From JANLVJ01 sp031363945 (GTDB lineage Bacteria; Bacteroidota; Bacteroidia; Sphingobacteriales; Sphingobacteriaceae): a stretch of DNA of 42,653 bases. The translations under genes and the position numbers were made by a program. Under the pieces are notes generated by a model. It had not been told where the DNA came from. It did no database searches and saw nothing but the letters and a program-made list of their open reading frames with translations. The DNA lies in NCBI GenBank assembly GCA_031363945.1, contig JANLVJ010000059.1:1-42653 (forward strand), given 5' to 3'. The stretch's first letter is position 1. Every line of letters starts with the position of its first letter. This document shows, in pieces, positions 1-8,544 of the stretch.

Positions 1-1683
1 CGTGATGTTTACCGTATAGGTTCCTGCTGCCAGGGCACTAAATGAGCCTGTAGCATTTGTTGTTGCCCCCAGGGTATAGCTATAAGTTGAAGTACCTCCT
101 GCTACCGCTACTGTTACTGCCCCTGTTGAACCGCCGAAGCACTTGACATTCGTCTGGGCACTAATGCTTGACGTCAGTGCTGAAGCAGGCTGGGTGATTG
201 TTGCTGTCGAGGTTGTTGTACATCCGTTGACATCAGTCACTGTTACGGTATAACTGCCTACGGCAAGGCCTGTAGCTGTGGCGGCAGTCTGTACCGGGCT
301 AGTTGACCATGAGTACGTATCTGTTCCTGTTCCACCGGCTGGGGTAACTGTAGCTGTTCCTGTTGAACCACCGAAACACTTCACATTTGTCTGAGCCGTA
401 ATGCTTGACGTTAAGGCTGCTGCTGGCTGGGTGATAGTTATAATCTTCGATGGTGACAGGCATCCATTTGCATCCTTTACAATAACAGTATAGTTTCCAG
501 AAGGAAGATTTGAAAAGAAATTGGATAACTGGTAGCTGGTTCCATTATTGTCTGAATACTGCAATGTGCCTGTGCCGCCAGATCCTGTAACAGTGATTGA
601 ACCAGTAGAGGCACCAAAACAATTGATATTCGTTTGAGCTGTGGTAAAGCTTACAACCGCAGGTTGAGAAATAACAACAGTATTGCTACTGGTACAACCG
701 TTTTTATCTTTTGTGGTAAAGGTGTAGGTTCCTGCCCCCAGATTATTAAAAACATTAGAAGTCTGAAGTGGAGGAGTAGCGGCGTAAATTTGGAATTCAA
801 CAAGTGAATACCCATATATAGTTCCGCGGGCCGTTCCATACATTCTAACGTAACGACCAACACCAGTAATAGGCAGGATATTGGTTGCAGCTGTATTGCC
901 TGTTACAGTAGATACAGTTGTCCAGGTTACAGCATCATTTGAGATTTGAATTGTAAAGTCTTTTCCGAGAGCTGTTTCCCAATAAAGCTGTACACTTGAA
1001 AGAGCCGTTGGAGTTCCCAGATCTACGTACATCCACTGAGGATCAGAAAACTGAGATGACCATCTTGAAGCAAAACTATTTATGCCGTCAACAGCTAAAG
1101 ATGGAGGGTAAGATGCACTTTCATTTGAAGAAGAAGCGGTATTTTTTCCGAGTGCAATATTATTAATCTGGCTTTGGGTATATGAGTATCCAGGTGTACC
1201 CCCAGATGGATTAAGTGTGATACTCGCATCCGTTTTCCCATTACATGAAATTGGAGCAGTGGTAGTTGTTGTCGTTAGCGGAGCGGCAGGTTGGGTTATT
1301 ATAAAAGTTTGTGTTGCGCTTGCTTTACCACTGCCATCCTGAACATAAACTGTATGAGAACCAGGGGCAAGAGGAGAAAATGTTGTACTGGCTTTGCCGA
1401 TACCATCAACTACCATTGAATAACCACTACCGGTTCCGCCTACGGGAATGACGGTAATACTGCCATTGTTGTTACCATAACAATCAACATTGGTTGAAGT
1501 GTAAGTAAACGTAACTGGTAGGGCAAGAATCGATTTCGCCGAAGTAAAATTAGCCGGGGTTAGTGTAAAAACCGAGAACCAAACTAAAAATAATTTAAGT
1601 AAAAAATTTACACTCGCTTGAGAACGTAATATAAAAGTACTTACTGTTTGTTGACCCCGAGACAGATTTAGACTTGTAATCAC
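1..1683 (-). CDS. SprB-repeat surface protein with a nested discoidin (F5/8 type C) domain, 3' end beyond window
   Basis: A 561-codon open frame runs off the left edge without a stop. After a signal-like hydrophobic stretch (about residues 27-48) come SprB/Ig-like repeats. Each repeat has a Cys-(Y/N/F)-G segment followed by a GGTG-type turn and an AG(T/S)YTV..D.NGC ending. The repeat cysteines fall at residues 68, 147, 355, 436 and 516. The spacing is about 80 except between 147 and 355, where about 129 extra residues (173-301) read as an F5/8 type C/discoidin carbohydrate-binding domain (WMYVDLG, VQLYWE, GRYVRMYG, LVEFQIYA). The start is taken as the GTG at 1683, because an in-frame TAA lies four codons upstream and no ATG precedes the signal region. 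Family knowledge: SprB-type repeats occur in Bacteroidota adhesins, often exported by the type IX system; the C-terminal sorting domain would lie outside the window. An adhesin or glycan-binding role is inferred. Confidence 0.85.
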   Translation of the reverse strand, partial: MITSLNLSRGQQTVSTFILRSQASVNFLLKLFLVWFSVFTLTPANFTSAKSILALPVTFTYTSTNVDCYGNNNGSITVIPVGGTGSGYSMVVDGIGKASTTFSPLAPGSHTVYVQDGSGKASATQTFIITQPAAPLTTTTTTAPISCNGKTDASITLNPSGGTPGYSYTQSQINNIALGKNTASSSNESASYPPSLAVDGINSFASRWSSQFSDPQWMYVDLGTPTALSSVQLYWETALGKDFTIQISNDAVTWTTVSTVTGNTAATNILPITGVGRYVRMYGTARGTIYGYSLVEFQIYAATPPLQTSNVFNNLGAGTYTFTTKDKNGCTSSNTVVISQPAVVSFTTAQTNINCFGASTGSITVTGSGGTGTLQYSDNNGTSYQLSNFFSNLPSGNYTVIVKDANGCLSPSKIITITQPAAALTSSITAQTNVKCFGGSTGTATVTPAGGTGTDTYSWSTSPVQTAATATGLAVGSYTVTVTDVNGCTTTSTATITQPASALTSSISAQTNVKCFGGSTGAVTVAVAGGTSTYSYTLGATTNATGSFSALAAGTYTVNIT

Positions 1684-2231
1684 TAATTCTAATTATAAGG
1701 ACATAATTCAATAACTTTAAAATCATCGGCAAGACCAGAACTTTAAGGGAATTAAGGTCAAAACAATAAGATGTGTGCGTTACTTGGATCCTCGTACGGG
1801 GGGGCAATATTTTTAGTTATTATCGTTTATGTTACAAACTACAGCGTTTTGAGTATATGCGTTTGGTCTCAGGTAAATGGTAATGTCTGAAAATTAGAAA
1901 TTCTAGATTAGTTTATAAATATCTATAGAGATATAAAACTATTTATAATATGCATTGATAAAAGGAAATAAGTAGATAAGCACTATAAAAGCTGGAATTA
2001 TGAGCTAAGAGCGACTATTTGTAATCTTTTGGGAATTTCCTGAAGGGGCAATCAACAATTAAAGCCTTATAGTTATTACCTGACTAAAATCAATAAAAAT
2101 AAATTTTGGCAAAGGTTAGTAATTATAAAAAGTAATTTAAATGGTATTAATGTAACTGAATAAATACAAAACACCGATCTGAATATTTCGCTCAGTTATT
2201 ACTTTCAATAAGTAAGAAGGAGTTTTTCAGC
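1684..2231. other. 548-bp AT-rich intergenic region, no gene seen
   Basis: This gap separates the start of the SprB-repeat gene from the end of the phosphoesterase gene, both on the minus strand. It is AT rich with one short G run near 1799-1804. No tRNA, convincing small ORF or strong terminator was found. A weak inverted repeat (TTACTT/AAGTAA) lies just downstream of the phosphoesterase stop. The region probably holds the promoter of the adhesin gene, but no clear TAnnTTTG box was found at a useful distance. Confidence 0.5.
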
Positions 2232-4748
2232 TCAATCGTTATCTCGTATTTTTTTTAATGGAAGTTTTACAAAGGCACTTCTTCTGGGTGGGGGCATGAC
2301 AGAATTCTCGCCTTTAACTGCTTTCCAGATTATAGAATTTAATTCAAGATCTGGAACGGCATCTTCCTTTGTCAGATTAAAAGTTTCTGACGTCTTCGCA
2401 CTCTTATTCCATGCAGTATTAATTACATGAATATCTACCTGGGCTGGTTTTAAAGTATAAGGGGTAAAATCCGGCTTATTTGTCATCGACCTGAATAAAG
2501 GTGTTGCTGCGGCATCATATTGACTCATCGGCTTCATCCCGATAATTAGTTCGATTGTGCGCAGTACTCCAGAGGTAGAGTACATTGTATGGTCGACATA
2601 ATTTCTCTTAACATAAGGTCCGGCCAGGTAAACTGGTGACCGGTGTGCATCAACATGGTCAGAGCCGTTCTGAGCATCATCTTCTAGAATAACTACAAAG
2701 CTTTCTTTCCAAACTGAACTTTTTGATAAATGCTCGATCAGTTGCCCTACTGCAAGATCGTTATCTGCAAGAGCTGAAATGACCGAATAATTACCCTTTC
2801 TTGCCCCGCTGGTATGGTCATTTGCCAATCTTATCGTACTTAACTGAGGCAGATTACCCATAGATACAAGTGAATCAAAATCTTTTTCCCAGATTCGTTC
2901 CTTTAAAGAATCAGGAATACTCAGGTCAAAACCAGGGTAAGCTGTACAACTATGACCCTTAAGTGAATTTAGTGCAACAGTATTCAGCTCAGCAAATTCA
3001 CCATAAGTTCTATAGGTAATTTTTTCTCGTTGTGCATGATCCCAGATAAAACCTTCTGTTGGGTATGCTGCCTTACGAGTACCTTCGTAGTCATAATTGC
3101 CACCACGACCACCATAACTTGTTGGCCAGGTTTTTTCAACAAAATCAGTAGCATAAGCAGCCATACTCCAGTTGTGACCATCGGCGCTAACTTCTGCATC
3201 GACATAAAAATTGTCAAGCAATACAAAGTTTTTCGCCAGGCTATGTTGGTTGGGAGTGATTTTCTCTGGAAAAATACAAAGTGATGAATCACCATTTCCA
3301 CCTTTCATATCTCCTAATACCTGATCATATGTACGGTTTTCTTTAATAATATAGAAAACGTGTTTGATAGGCGATGTTTTGCTGCCTACTTTAAATGGTA
3401 TTGGATTTTCTTCAAACTTATTAGCGTGAAGTTCTTCATCCAGACGAAAAGGTGTGTTTTGAACAACCTGTCTGCTATATACTTCAAGCTTTGCAGCAGA
3501 AGGAACCGTTATTATTGATAAAGTCCCTTTAAAAAGCCCACCTATATATTGATCTGTACTGGCCTTAGAGCCTTTATGTTTCCCTTCTTCGCTATTTGGT
3601 TTTAAAGGGTTTGGGCCCTCTGGATTGGGCAATGAACTGAATCCTTTACCATTGGAAACAAAGATCTTGTTGCCACTTACTTTAATATTTGTAGGATACC
3701 AGCCGGTAGGTATAAAACCGGTCGAAATTGAATAACCAGGTTTACTGATATTAAATACTGCAAGACAATTATTGTCTGCATTTGCAATATATAATGTCTT
3801 TTCGTTCGAAGATAATGCAAGACCATTGGGTGTTGAACCAGCAAGACGAGTGGGAAATACTGCTGAATTAAGACGTTCAAGTTCTAATTTTTTATTAAAG
3901 TCAATTACTGAAACTGCATTATCATTTGCACTGGCAACAAACAATAGTGTACCCGCTTTATTAAATACCATTTCACCCGGGTGGTTACCTACAGGTATTG
4001 ATCCAGTTATTTTTAAGGTGAGGGTATTAACAATAATTACCCGGTCTGAACCCCATAAGGTGATGACCAGTTGATGACTTAATGGTCTGAGAAGGCAGGA
4101 ATAGCCTTCAGCTCCAATTTTTATTCTATTTACCAATGTTTTGGTTGCAAGATCAAATACATAGAGTGAGCTGTCTTCTTTGGTAACTGTAAACAATTTA
4201 TTCTGTGTAGCATCTATAGCTATTCCTGTTGGCGATATTTTATTAACAGGCCATGGTTTCCCTAATACAAGAGAATCACTTTGAGAAAGATGTGAATTAA
4301 AGATTTTATAGATCCTGATCAAGTTATCATTACCCCCAGAAGCATAGATGTATTTTTCATTCTGACTGAAAGCAAGACCATAAAATGACTTGGGAATTTC
4401 AACCTGAGACAGTAGTTTATTATTAACAATATCAAAAAGCTGGATACTTTGCGTGCTTTGACCATTATTGGTAACAGCCAGAAGCTTTTTTGAATCTGAT
4501 AGAACAATATGCAAGGGCAAATCACCCAATGGCAGTGACTTTCCGACAGGGCTCAATGACCAGCCATTTGGTAGAAGTACATGTTTAGTAAGGGGATTGG
4601 CTACAAACTTACGCTGATTTATATGTCCTGTATCAATACTGGTTTTTCGGGGAAGAATATATTTATTGGTTATCGCATGAACCTGGGAACAAAGTAAAAT
4701 CAAACAATTAGCTGACAGGAGAAACGGAACTAAATATTTTTTATGCAT
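2232..4748 (-). CDS. Secreted YncE-like beta-propeller / phosphoesterase (alkaline phosphatase superfamily) protein
   Basis: The protein has about 838 residues. A signal peptide (MHKKYLVPFLLS then a hydrophobic run ending near QVHA) is followed by several YVTN/YncE-type propeller blades, such as TLLFVASANDNAVSVID and KTLYIANADNNCLAVF. A C-terminal phosphoesterase domain of the AcpA/phospholipase C family follows, with the characteristic IIKENRTYDQVLGD near residues 463-478 and EDDAQNGSDHVDAHR at about 689-703. Fusions of these two domains are common in Bacteroidota and are usually annotated as bifunctional YncE/alkaline phosphatase family protein; the substrate is unknown. The longest frame begins at 4769, but the ATG at 4748 (or 4754) directly precedes the signal peptide and is preferred. 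Export to the periplasm or outside is likely. It probably forms its own transcription unit, behind the rplT terminator and the tandem repeat. Confidence 0.85.
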   Translation of the reverse strand: MHKKYLVPFLLSANCLILLCSQVHAITNKYILPRKTSIDTGHINQRKFVANPLTKHVLLPNGWSLSPVGKSLPLGDLPLHIVLSDSKKLLAVTNNGQSTQSIQLFDIVNNKLLSQVEIPKSFYGLAFSQNEKYIYASGGNDNLIRIYKIFNSHLSQSDSLVLGKPWPVNKISPTGIAIDATQNKLFTVTKEDSSLYVFDLATKTLVNRIKIGAEGYSCLLRPLSHQLVITLWGSDRVIIVNTLTLKITGSIPVGNHPGEMVFNKAGTLLFVASANDNAVSVIDFNKKLELERLNSAVFPTRLAGSTPNGLALSSNEKTLYIANADNNCLAVFNISKPGYSISTGFIPTGWYPTNIKVSGNKIFVSNGKGFSSLPNPEGPNPLKPNSEEGKHKGSKASTDQYIGGLFKGTLSIITVPSAAKLEVYSRQVVQNTPFRLDEELHANKFEENPIPFKVGSKTSPIKHVFYIIKENRTYDQVLGDMKGGNGDSSLCIFPEKITPNQHSLAKNFVLLDNFYVDAEVSADGHNWSMAAYATDFVEKTWPTSYGGRGGNYDYEGTRKAAYPTEGFIWDHAQREKITYRTYGEFAELNTVALNSLKGHSCTAYPGFDLSIPDSLKERIWEKDFDSLVSMGNLPQLSTIRLANDHTSGARKGNYSVISALADNDLAVGQLIEHLSKSSVWKESFVVILEDDAQNGSDHVDAHRSPVYLAGPYVKRNYVDHTMYSTSGVLRTIELIIGMKPMSQYDAAATPLFRSMTNKPDFTPYTLKPAQVDIHVINTAWNKSAKTSETFNLTKEDAVPDLELNSIIWKAVKGENSVMPPPRRSAFVKLPLKKIRDND

Positions 4749-4863
4749 GATCATAAGCAAACCTATCAAAATTGACGCGTTTGATAGTATTAAAAGGCAA
4801 AATTTAACTTAAAGATAATATGCAGTAAAAACATTTTATTACAGCAAACTGACCAGCTACATA

Positions 4864-5015
4864 AAACCAGGGGTACAAAACTGAGGATACTAAACCAGGG
4901 ATACAAAACTGAGGATACTAAACCAGGAGTACAAAACTGAGGGTACTAAACCAGGGGTACAAAACTGAGGGTACTAGACCAGGGTACAAAACTGAAAGTA
5001 CGAAACTGAGGGTAC
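4864..5015. repeat. 28-bp tandem repeat built from two related half units
   Basis: Eleven short elements follow each other with no spacer. AAACCAGGGGTAC-type halves (13 bp; starts 4864, 4892, 4920, 4948, 4976) alternate with AAAACTGAGGGTACT-type halves (14-15 bp; starts 4877, 4905, 4933, 4961, 4988), and a last half starts at 5002. Small substitutions (GGGG/GGGA/GGAG, GGAT/GGGT/AAGT) separate the copies. Every half ends in TAC, mostly GTAC. The array lies between the rplT terminator and the start of the phosphoesterase gene, so it sits in the likely upstream region of that gene. It is not a CRISPR, because there are no unique spacers. Confidence 0.9.
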
Positions 5016-5050
5016 AAAAAAATCCGTACCTGGTTTAACAGATACGGATT
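5016..5050 (-). terminator. Rho-independent terminator of thrS-infC-rpmI-rplT
   Basis: Read on the minus strand, AATCCGTA (5050-5043) pairs perfectly with TACGGATT (5028-5021) around a 14-nt loop, followed by seven T residues (5022-5016, overlapping the stem end). It begins 20 nt after the rplT stop. The loop contains TTAAACCAGGTAC, an inverted copy of the unit of the adjacent tandem repeat. Confidence 0.85.
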
Positions 5051-5069
5051 GAATATGAAAAGAAGAGCT

Positions 5070-5414
5070 TTAGTTTAACGAATCAACTACAGCTTTAAAA
5101 GCTTCAGGATGATTCATTGCAAGATCTGCTAAAACCTTACGGTTTAAGCCTACGTTATGAGCATGAATTTTTCCCATAAAAACTGAGTAAGACATTCCAT
5201 GCATACGAGCACCAGCATTGATACGTTGAATCCAAAGACCTCTGAATTCACGTTTCTTTACTTTACGATCTCTGTAAGCATACTGGCGTCCTTTTTCTAA
5301 TGTGTTTTTAGCAACTGTAAAAACCTTACTTCTAGAGCCCCAGTAACCGCGGGCTGCTTTAAGAATTTTTTTTCTACGGCGGCGAGCCGCTACTACATTT
5401 ACCGACCTTGGCAT
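5070..5414 (-). CDS. rplT: 50S ribosomal protein bL20
   Basis: The 114-residue protein matches the usual bL20 length. It has the highly basic N-terminus (MPRSVNVVAARRRRKKILK) and the family core REFRGLWIQRINAGAR followed by GLNRKVLADLAMNHPEAF. It assembles early on 23S rRNA in the large subunit. It is the last gene of the minus-strand thrS-infC-rpmI-rplT group, 85 nt after rpmI, and is followed by a strong terminator. In other bacteria bL20 represses its own operon by binding the rpmI leader; no such site was resolved here. Confidence 0.98.
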   Translation of the reverse strand: MPRSVNVVAARRRRKKILKAARGYWGSRSKVFTVAKNTLEKGRQYAYRDRKVKKREFRGLWIQRINAGARMHGMSYSVFMGKIHAHNVGLNRKVLADLAMNHPEAFKAVVDSLN

Positions 5415-5499
5415 TTTGTTGAATTTTTGTATTCAGTGTTCCGAAGAAACTTGCTATAACTGACTAAATACATGGTTAATTAAATTTAACGGGTAGAAA

Positions 5500-5700
5500 T
5501 TATTTTCCTATTCCCAACATACGTTTCACATTTCCCAAATCTGCATCATTAACCAACGTTGAATGCGTTAAATTACGCTTCTGTTTCGTGGTTTTTTTTG
5601 TTAGAATATGGCTCTTGAAAGCATGTTTCCTTTTGATTTTTCCGCTGCCTGTTACTTTAAATCTTTTTTTGGCAGAAGAATTTGTTTTAATTTTTGGCAT
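5500..5700 (-). CDS. rpmI: 50S ribosomal protein bL35
   Basis: A 66-residue, very basic protein that begins MPKIKTNSSAKKRFKVTGSG and contains KRKHAFKSHIL and TKKTTKQKRNL, diagnostic of bL35. It is a structural component of the large ribosomal subunit. The gene starts 13 nt after the infC stop and is followed by rplT, the conserved bacterial order, so co-transcription is almost certain. Confidence 0.98.
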   Translation of the reverse strand: MPKIKTNSSAKKRFKVTGSGKIKRKHAFKSHILTKKTTKQKRNLTHSTLVNDADLGNVKRMLGIGK

Positions 5701-5713
5701 AATAGATTAGGTA

Positions 5714-6277
5714 TTATTTCTTGGCTTTCGGGGCAAGTGATAAAAACATTCTCTTTCCTTCAAGTTTTGGTAATTGTTCTACTTTCCCAACCTCTTCAAG
5801 GGCTTGGGCAAAGCGCAGCAATAAAATTTCACCTTGTTCTTTATAAACAATGGCTCGACCTTTAAAATGCACGAATGCTCTGACTTTAGACCCTTCGGTA
5901 AGAAAATTTTGTGCATGTTTCAATTTAAAATCAAAATCATGTTCATCAGTATTAGGTCCAAAACGAATTTCTTTGATTACCGTTTTTGCAGCCTTCGCCT
6001 TTATTTCTTTTGTTTTCTTCTTTTGTTCGTAAATGAATTTATTGTAGTCAATAACTCGGCAAACAGGAGGAACAGCATTCGGTGAAATTTCAACCAGATC
6101 AAGACCCAGTTCTTCAGCGAACTCCATTGCCTTACTGACGGGAAATATGCCTTGTTCAACATTCTCACCAACTAAACGAACCTCGCGGGCACGAATATGC
6201 TGGTTAATATTGTGCTCTGCCTCTTTTTTCTTGAAAGGGGGGCGATTCCCTCTGAAATTTGGGTTACTCTGTGCTAT
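5714..6277 (-). CDS. infC: Translation initiation factor IF-3, probably started at an AUA codon
   Basis: The longest ATG-initiated frame (from 6127) would give only 137 residues and would cut into the N-terminal domain. The frame stays open upstream and encodes the expected family N-terminus (INQHIRAREVRLVGENVEQG), reaching an in-frame TAG at 6290-6292. Between that stop and the conserved region there is no ATG, GTG or TTG. The only plausible initiator is ATA at 6277-6275, eight bases after AGGAGG (6291-6286). This gives 187 residues, normal for IF-3. A rare initiator is known for infC (AUU in E. coli), where IF-3 proofreads against it and so limits its own synthesis; AUA would serve the same logic. 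The C-terminal domain ends MFLSLAPKAKK. IF-3 binds the 30S subunit and controls start-codon fidelity. The gene follows thrS by 24 nt. Confidence 0.93.
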   Translation of the reverse strand: MAQSNPNFRGNRPPFKKKEAEHNINQHIRAREVRLVGENVEQGIFPVSKAMEFAEELGLDLVEISPNAVPPVCRVIDYNKFIYEQKKKTKEIKAKAAKTVIKEIRFGPNTDEHDFDFKLKHAQNFLTEGSKVRAFVHFKGRAIVYKEQGEILLLRFAQALEEVGKVEQLPKLEGKRMFLSLAPKAKK

Positions 6278-6285
6278 AAAATTAT

Positions 6286-6291
6286 CCTCCT
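6286..6291 (-). promoter_or_regulatory. Strong Shine-Dalgarno (AGGAGG) for infC
   Basis: Minus-strand AGGAGG overlaps the TAG that closes the frame upstream of infC and sits eight bases before the ATA initiator. Bacteroidota genes seldom carry Shine-Dalgarno sites, and no comparable site at proper spacing was noticed elsewhere in the window. It helps fix the infC start and may compensate for the weak start codon. Confidence 0.75.
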
Positions 6292-6301
6292 ATTTATAGT
6301 T

Positions 6302-8245
6302 TTAGTTGTCAATTACGTTTAGTATTTCGGTATTAATGAGAGTTGTAAAATCGTCTATACTTAGAACACCCTGATCGCCTTCACCATGTTTCCTAACAGA
6401 AACAACTCTTTCCTGTTCCTCTTTTTCGCCTATGATCAGCATGTAAGGAATTTTCTTGAGTTCAGCGTCTCTTATCTTTTTCCCGATCTTTTCATCTCTG
6501 GAATCAAGTAAGGCGCGAATATCGGAATTTAATAGCAAATCAGAAACTTTTTTTGAATATTCATTATATTTTGAACTGATAGGCAAAATTATAACTTGAT
6601 CAGGGGTTAACCATAATGGAAAATTTCCTGCACAGTTTTCTATCAAAACAGCCACAAAACGCTCTACAGAACCAAACGGAGCCCGGTGAATCATCACTGG
6701 GCGATGTTTCATATTATCACTTCCAGTATACTCGAGTTCAAAACGTTCTGGCAAGTTATAATCAATCTGGATTGTTCCAAGCTGCCATTTACGACCGAGT
6801 GCATCTTTCACCATGAAATCAAGTTTAGGCCCATAAAATGCGGCCTCACCATATTCAATTACTGAAGGTATACCTTTTTGCTGTACTGCTTCAATGATAG
6901 CACTTTCAGCCTTTTCCCAGTTTTCATCTGAACCAATATATTTACTGTGATTGGTCTTGTCACGTAGCGAAACCTGGGCAACAAACTCTTTAAACCCAAA
7001 GGCTTTAAATACTTGCAGTGTAAGATCAATGACTGATAAAAACTCACCTTTAACCTGATCTGGGCGACAGAACAAATGGGCATCATCAACAGTAAAGCCT
7101 CTTACACGGGTAAGACCATGTAATTCTCCACTTTGTTCGTACCGGTAAACAGTTCCGAATTCTGCAAGTCTAACCGGAAGATCTTTATAAGAACGTGGTT
7201 TAAACTTATAGATTTCACAATGATGCGGGCAATTCATGGGTTTCAACATGAATACTTCACCTTCAACCGGAGTTTCAATTGGCTGAAATGAATCTTTACC
7301 ATATTTTTCAAAGTGGCCTGAGGTAACATATAAATTTTTATTACCGATATGTGGGGTTACAACCTGCTCATAGCCTGCTTTAGCTTGTAGTTTTTTAAGA
7401 AACCCTTCAAGCCTGTCTCTGAGCAAGGCGCCTTTTGGCAACCACAATGGAAGGCCCAGCCCTACTTTTTCTGAGAAAGTAAATAGTTCCATTTCACGGC
7501 CAATCTTTCTATGATCTCTTTTCTTTGCCTCTTCAATCAGCAAGATATGCTCGGTTAGCTCGCTTAACTTGGTGAAGGTGATACCGTATATACGCGTTAG
7601 CTGTTTATTTTTCTCATCACCTCTCCAGTAAGCACCTGCAATACTGGTAAGTTTTACCGCCTTGATGAAGCCTGTATCCGGAATATGTGGTCCGCGGCAG
7701 AGATCAGTGAAATTTCCCTGTTGATAGAAGGTAATTTCACCGTCTTTTAGACCTTGAATAAGTTCTAGTTTATATGGATCGCCTTTTTTCTCAAAATACG
7801 CGATCGCCTCCTCTTTTGAAACAGAAGAACGTTGAAAAACTTCCTTCGTCTTTGCTTTCTCAAGCATCCTTTTTTCAATGCGTTCAAAATCATCTGAAGA
7901 GATCGAAAAATCTCCAAAGTCAACATCATAATAAAATCCCTTTTCAATTGCAGGACCAATCCCAAACTTAGTACCAGGGTACATTTCTTCAAGAACCTCA
8001 GCCAATAAATGAGCTGATGAATGCCATAAAGTTGTTTTACCTTCTGCATCAGACCAGGTAATTAATCTGATCGAAGCATCTTCAGTAATTGGTCTGCTTG
8101 CATCCCAAACCTGGCCATTAACCTGTATTGCAAGAACATTTCTCGCTAAACCTTCACTAATGCTCTTTGCAATATCATGGCCGTTGCTCCCAGACGGATA
8201 TTCTCTGATTGCACCATCGGGAAGTGTTATCTGAATCATATACAA
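6302..8245 (-). CDS. thrS: Threonyl-tRNA synthetase
   Basis: The protein has 647 residues and the full ThrRS architecture. An N-terminal TGS domain (ITLPDGAIREYPSG) is followed by the editing domain with HSSAH at residues 75-79 and CRGPHIPDTG. The class II catalytic core contains MNCPHHCEIYKF (zinc cysteine), the motif 2 region EFGTVYRYEQSGELHGLTRVRGFTVDDAH and the motif 3 region HRAPFGSVERF. The C-terminal anticodon-binding domain includes SRDEKIGKKIRDAELKKIPYML. It charges tRNA-Thr and hydrolyses mischarged Ser-tRNA. Initiation may be at the first ATG or two codons later (MIQITLPDG, 8239), which resembles other family starts. It is the first gene of the translation operon. A TATATTTG box lies 58 nt upstream. 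Confidence 0.98.
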   Translation of the reverse strand: MYMIQITLPDGAIREYPSGSNGHDIAKSISEGLARNVLAIQVNGQVWDASRPITEDASIRLITWSDAEGKTTLWHSSAHLLAEVLEEMYPGTKFGIGPAIEKGFYYDVDFGDFSISSDDFERIEKRMLEKAKTKEVFQRSSVSKEEAIAYFEKKGDPYKLELIQGLKDGEITFYQQGNFTDLCRGPHIPDTGFIKAVKLTSIAGAYWRGDEKNKQLTRIYGITFTKLSELTEHILLIEEAKKRDHRKIGREMELFTFSEKVGLGLPLWLPKGALLRDRLEGFLKKLQAKAGYEQVVTPHIGNKNLYVTSGHFEKYGKDSFQPIETPVEGEVFMLKPMNCPHHCEIYKFKPRSYKDLPVRLAEFGTVYRYEQSGELHGLTRVRGFTVDDAHLFCRPDQVKGEFLSVIDLTLQVFKAFGFKEFVAQVSLRDKTNHSKYIGSDENWEKAESAIIEAVQQKGIPSVIEYGEAAFYGPKLDFMVKDALGRKWQLGTIQIDYNLPERFELEYTGSDNMKHRPVMIHRAPFGSVERFVAVLIENCAGNFPLWLTPDQVIILPISSKYNEYSKKVSDLLLNSDIRALLDSRDEKIGKKIRDAELKKIPYMLIIGEKEEQERVVSVRKHGEGDQGVLSIDDFTTLINTEILNVIDN

Positions 8246-8544
8246 AATGATTTAATGGTTATAAAAATGTTTAAAAAAGGTCAACAACGGGATGACCGGT
8301 AGCAAATATAGTATTCCAAAGAAGTTTTACTAAAATAGTGCAATGAAACCAACGTACCGACACCTGCAAATTGATGGCGTAATACCTGGGTTCAGACTCG
8401 TTCATTGGTATAAAAGTATCTTAATCCCGGGTTATATACCCTGTGGCCGATGATTTGATGCATTCAAGTCAAGACCAGTGAAGTATTCCTATTTCCCGGA
8501 CAGGCATAATTAGAAAGATCGGGGATAGTCAGAAAAGCTATAGT
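8246..8544. other. 299-bp intergenic region without a recognisable gene
   Basis: This gap lies between the thrS start and the end of the LutA-like gene. Besides the candidate thrS -7 box, a 36-codon plus-strand ORF (8343-8453) is present, but it has no recognisable features. No tRNA, repeat or convincing terminator was seen. Confidence 0.5.
8303..8310 (-). promoter_or_regulatory. Candidate -7 box (TATATTTG) upstream of thrS
   Basis: Minus-strand TATATTTG fits the Bacteroidota TAnnTTTG consensus and would give a leader of about 50 nt before thrS. No TTG -33 element was found at about 19-20 nt spacing, so support is limited to the -7 box and its position. Confidence 0.4.

Noticed and set aside
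651..1807. Two 70-codon minus-strand ORFs (651-863 and 1595-1807)
   Set aside because: The first is in another frame inside the adhesin; the second overlaps the adhesin start in a different frame and has no protein-like features.
4864..5015. CRISPR array
   Set aside because: Units are contiguous with no unique spacers and no cas gene is nearby.
8343..8453. 36-codon plus-strand ORF starting MKPTYRHLQIDG
   Set aside because: No family, no upstream signals, and an isolated position; chance is the simpler explanation.
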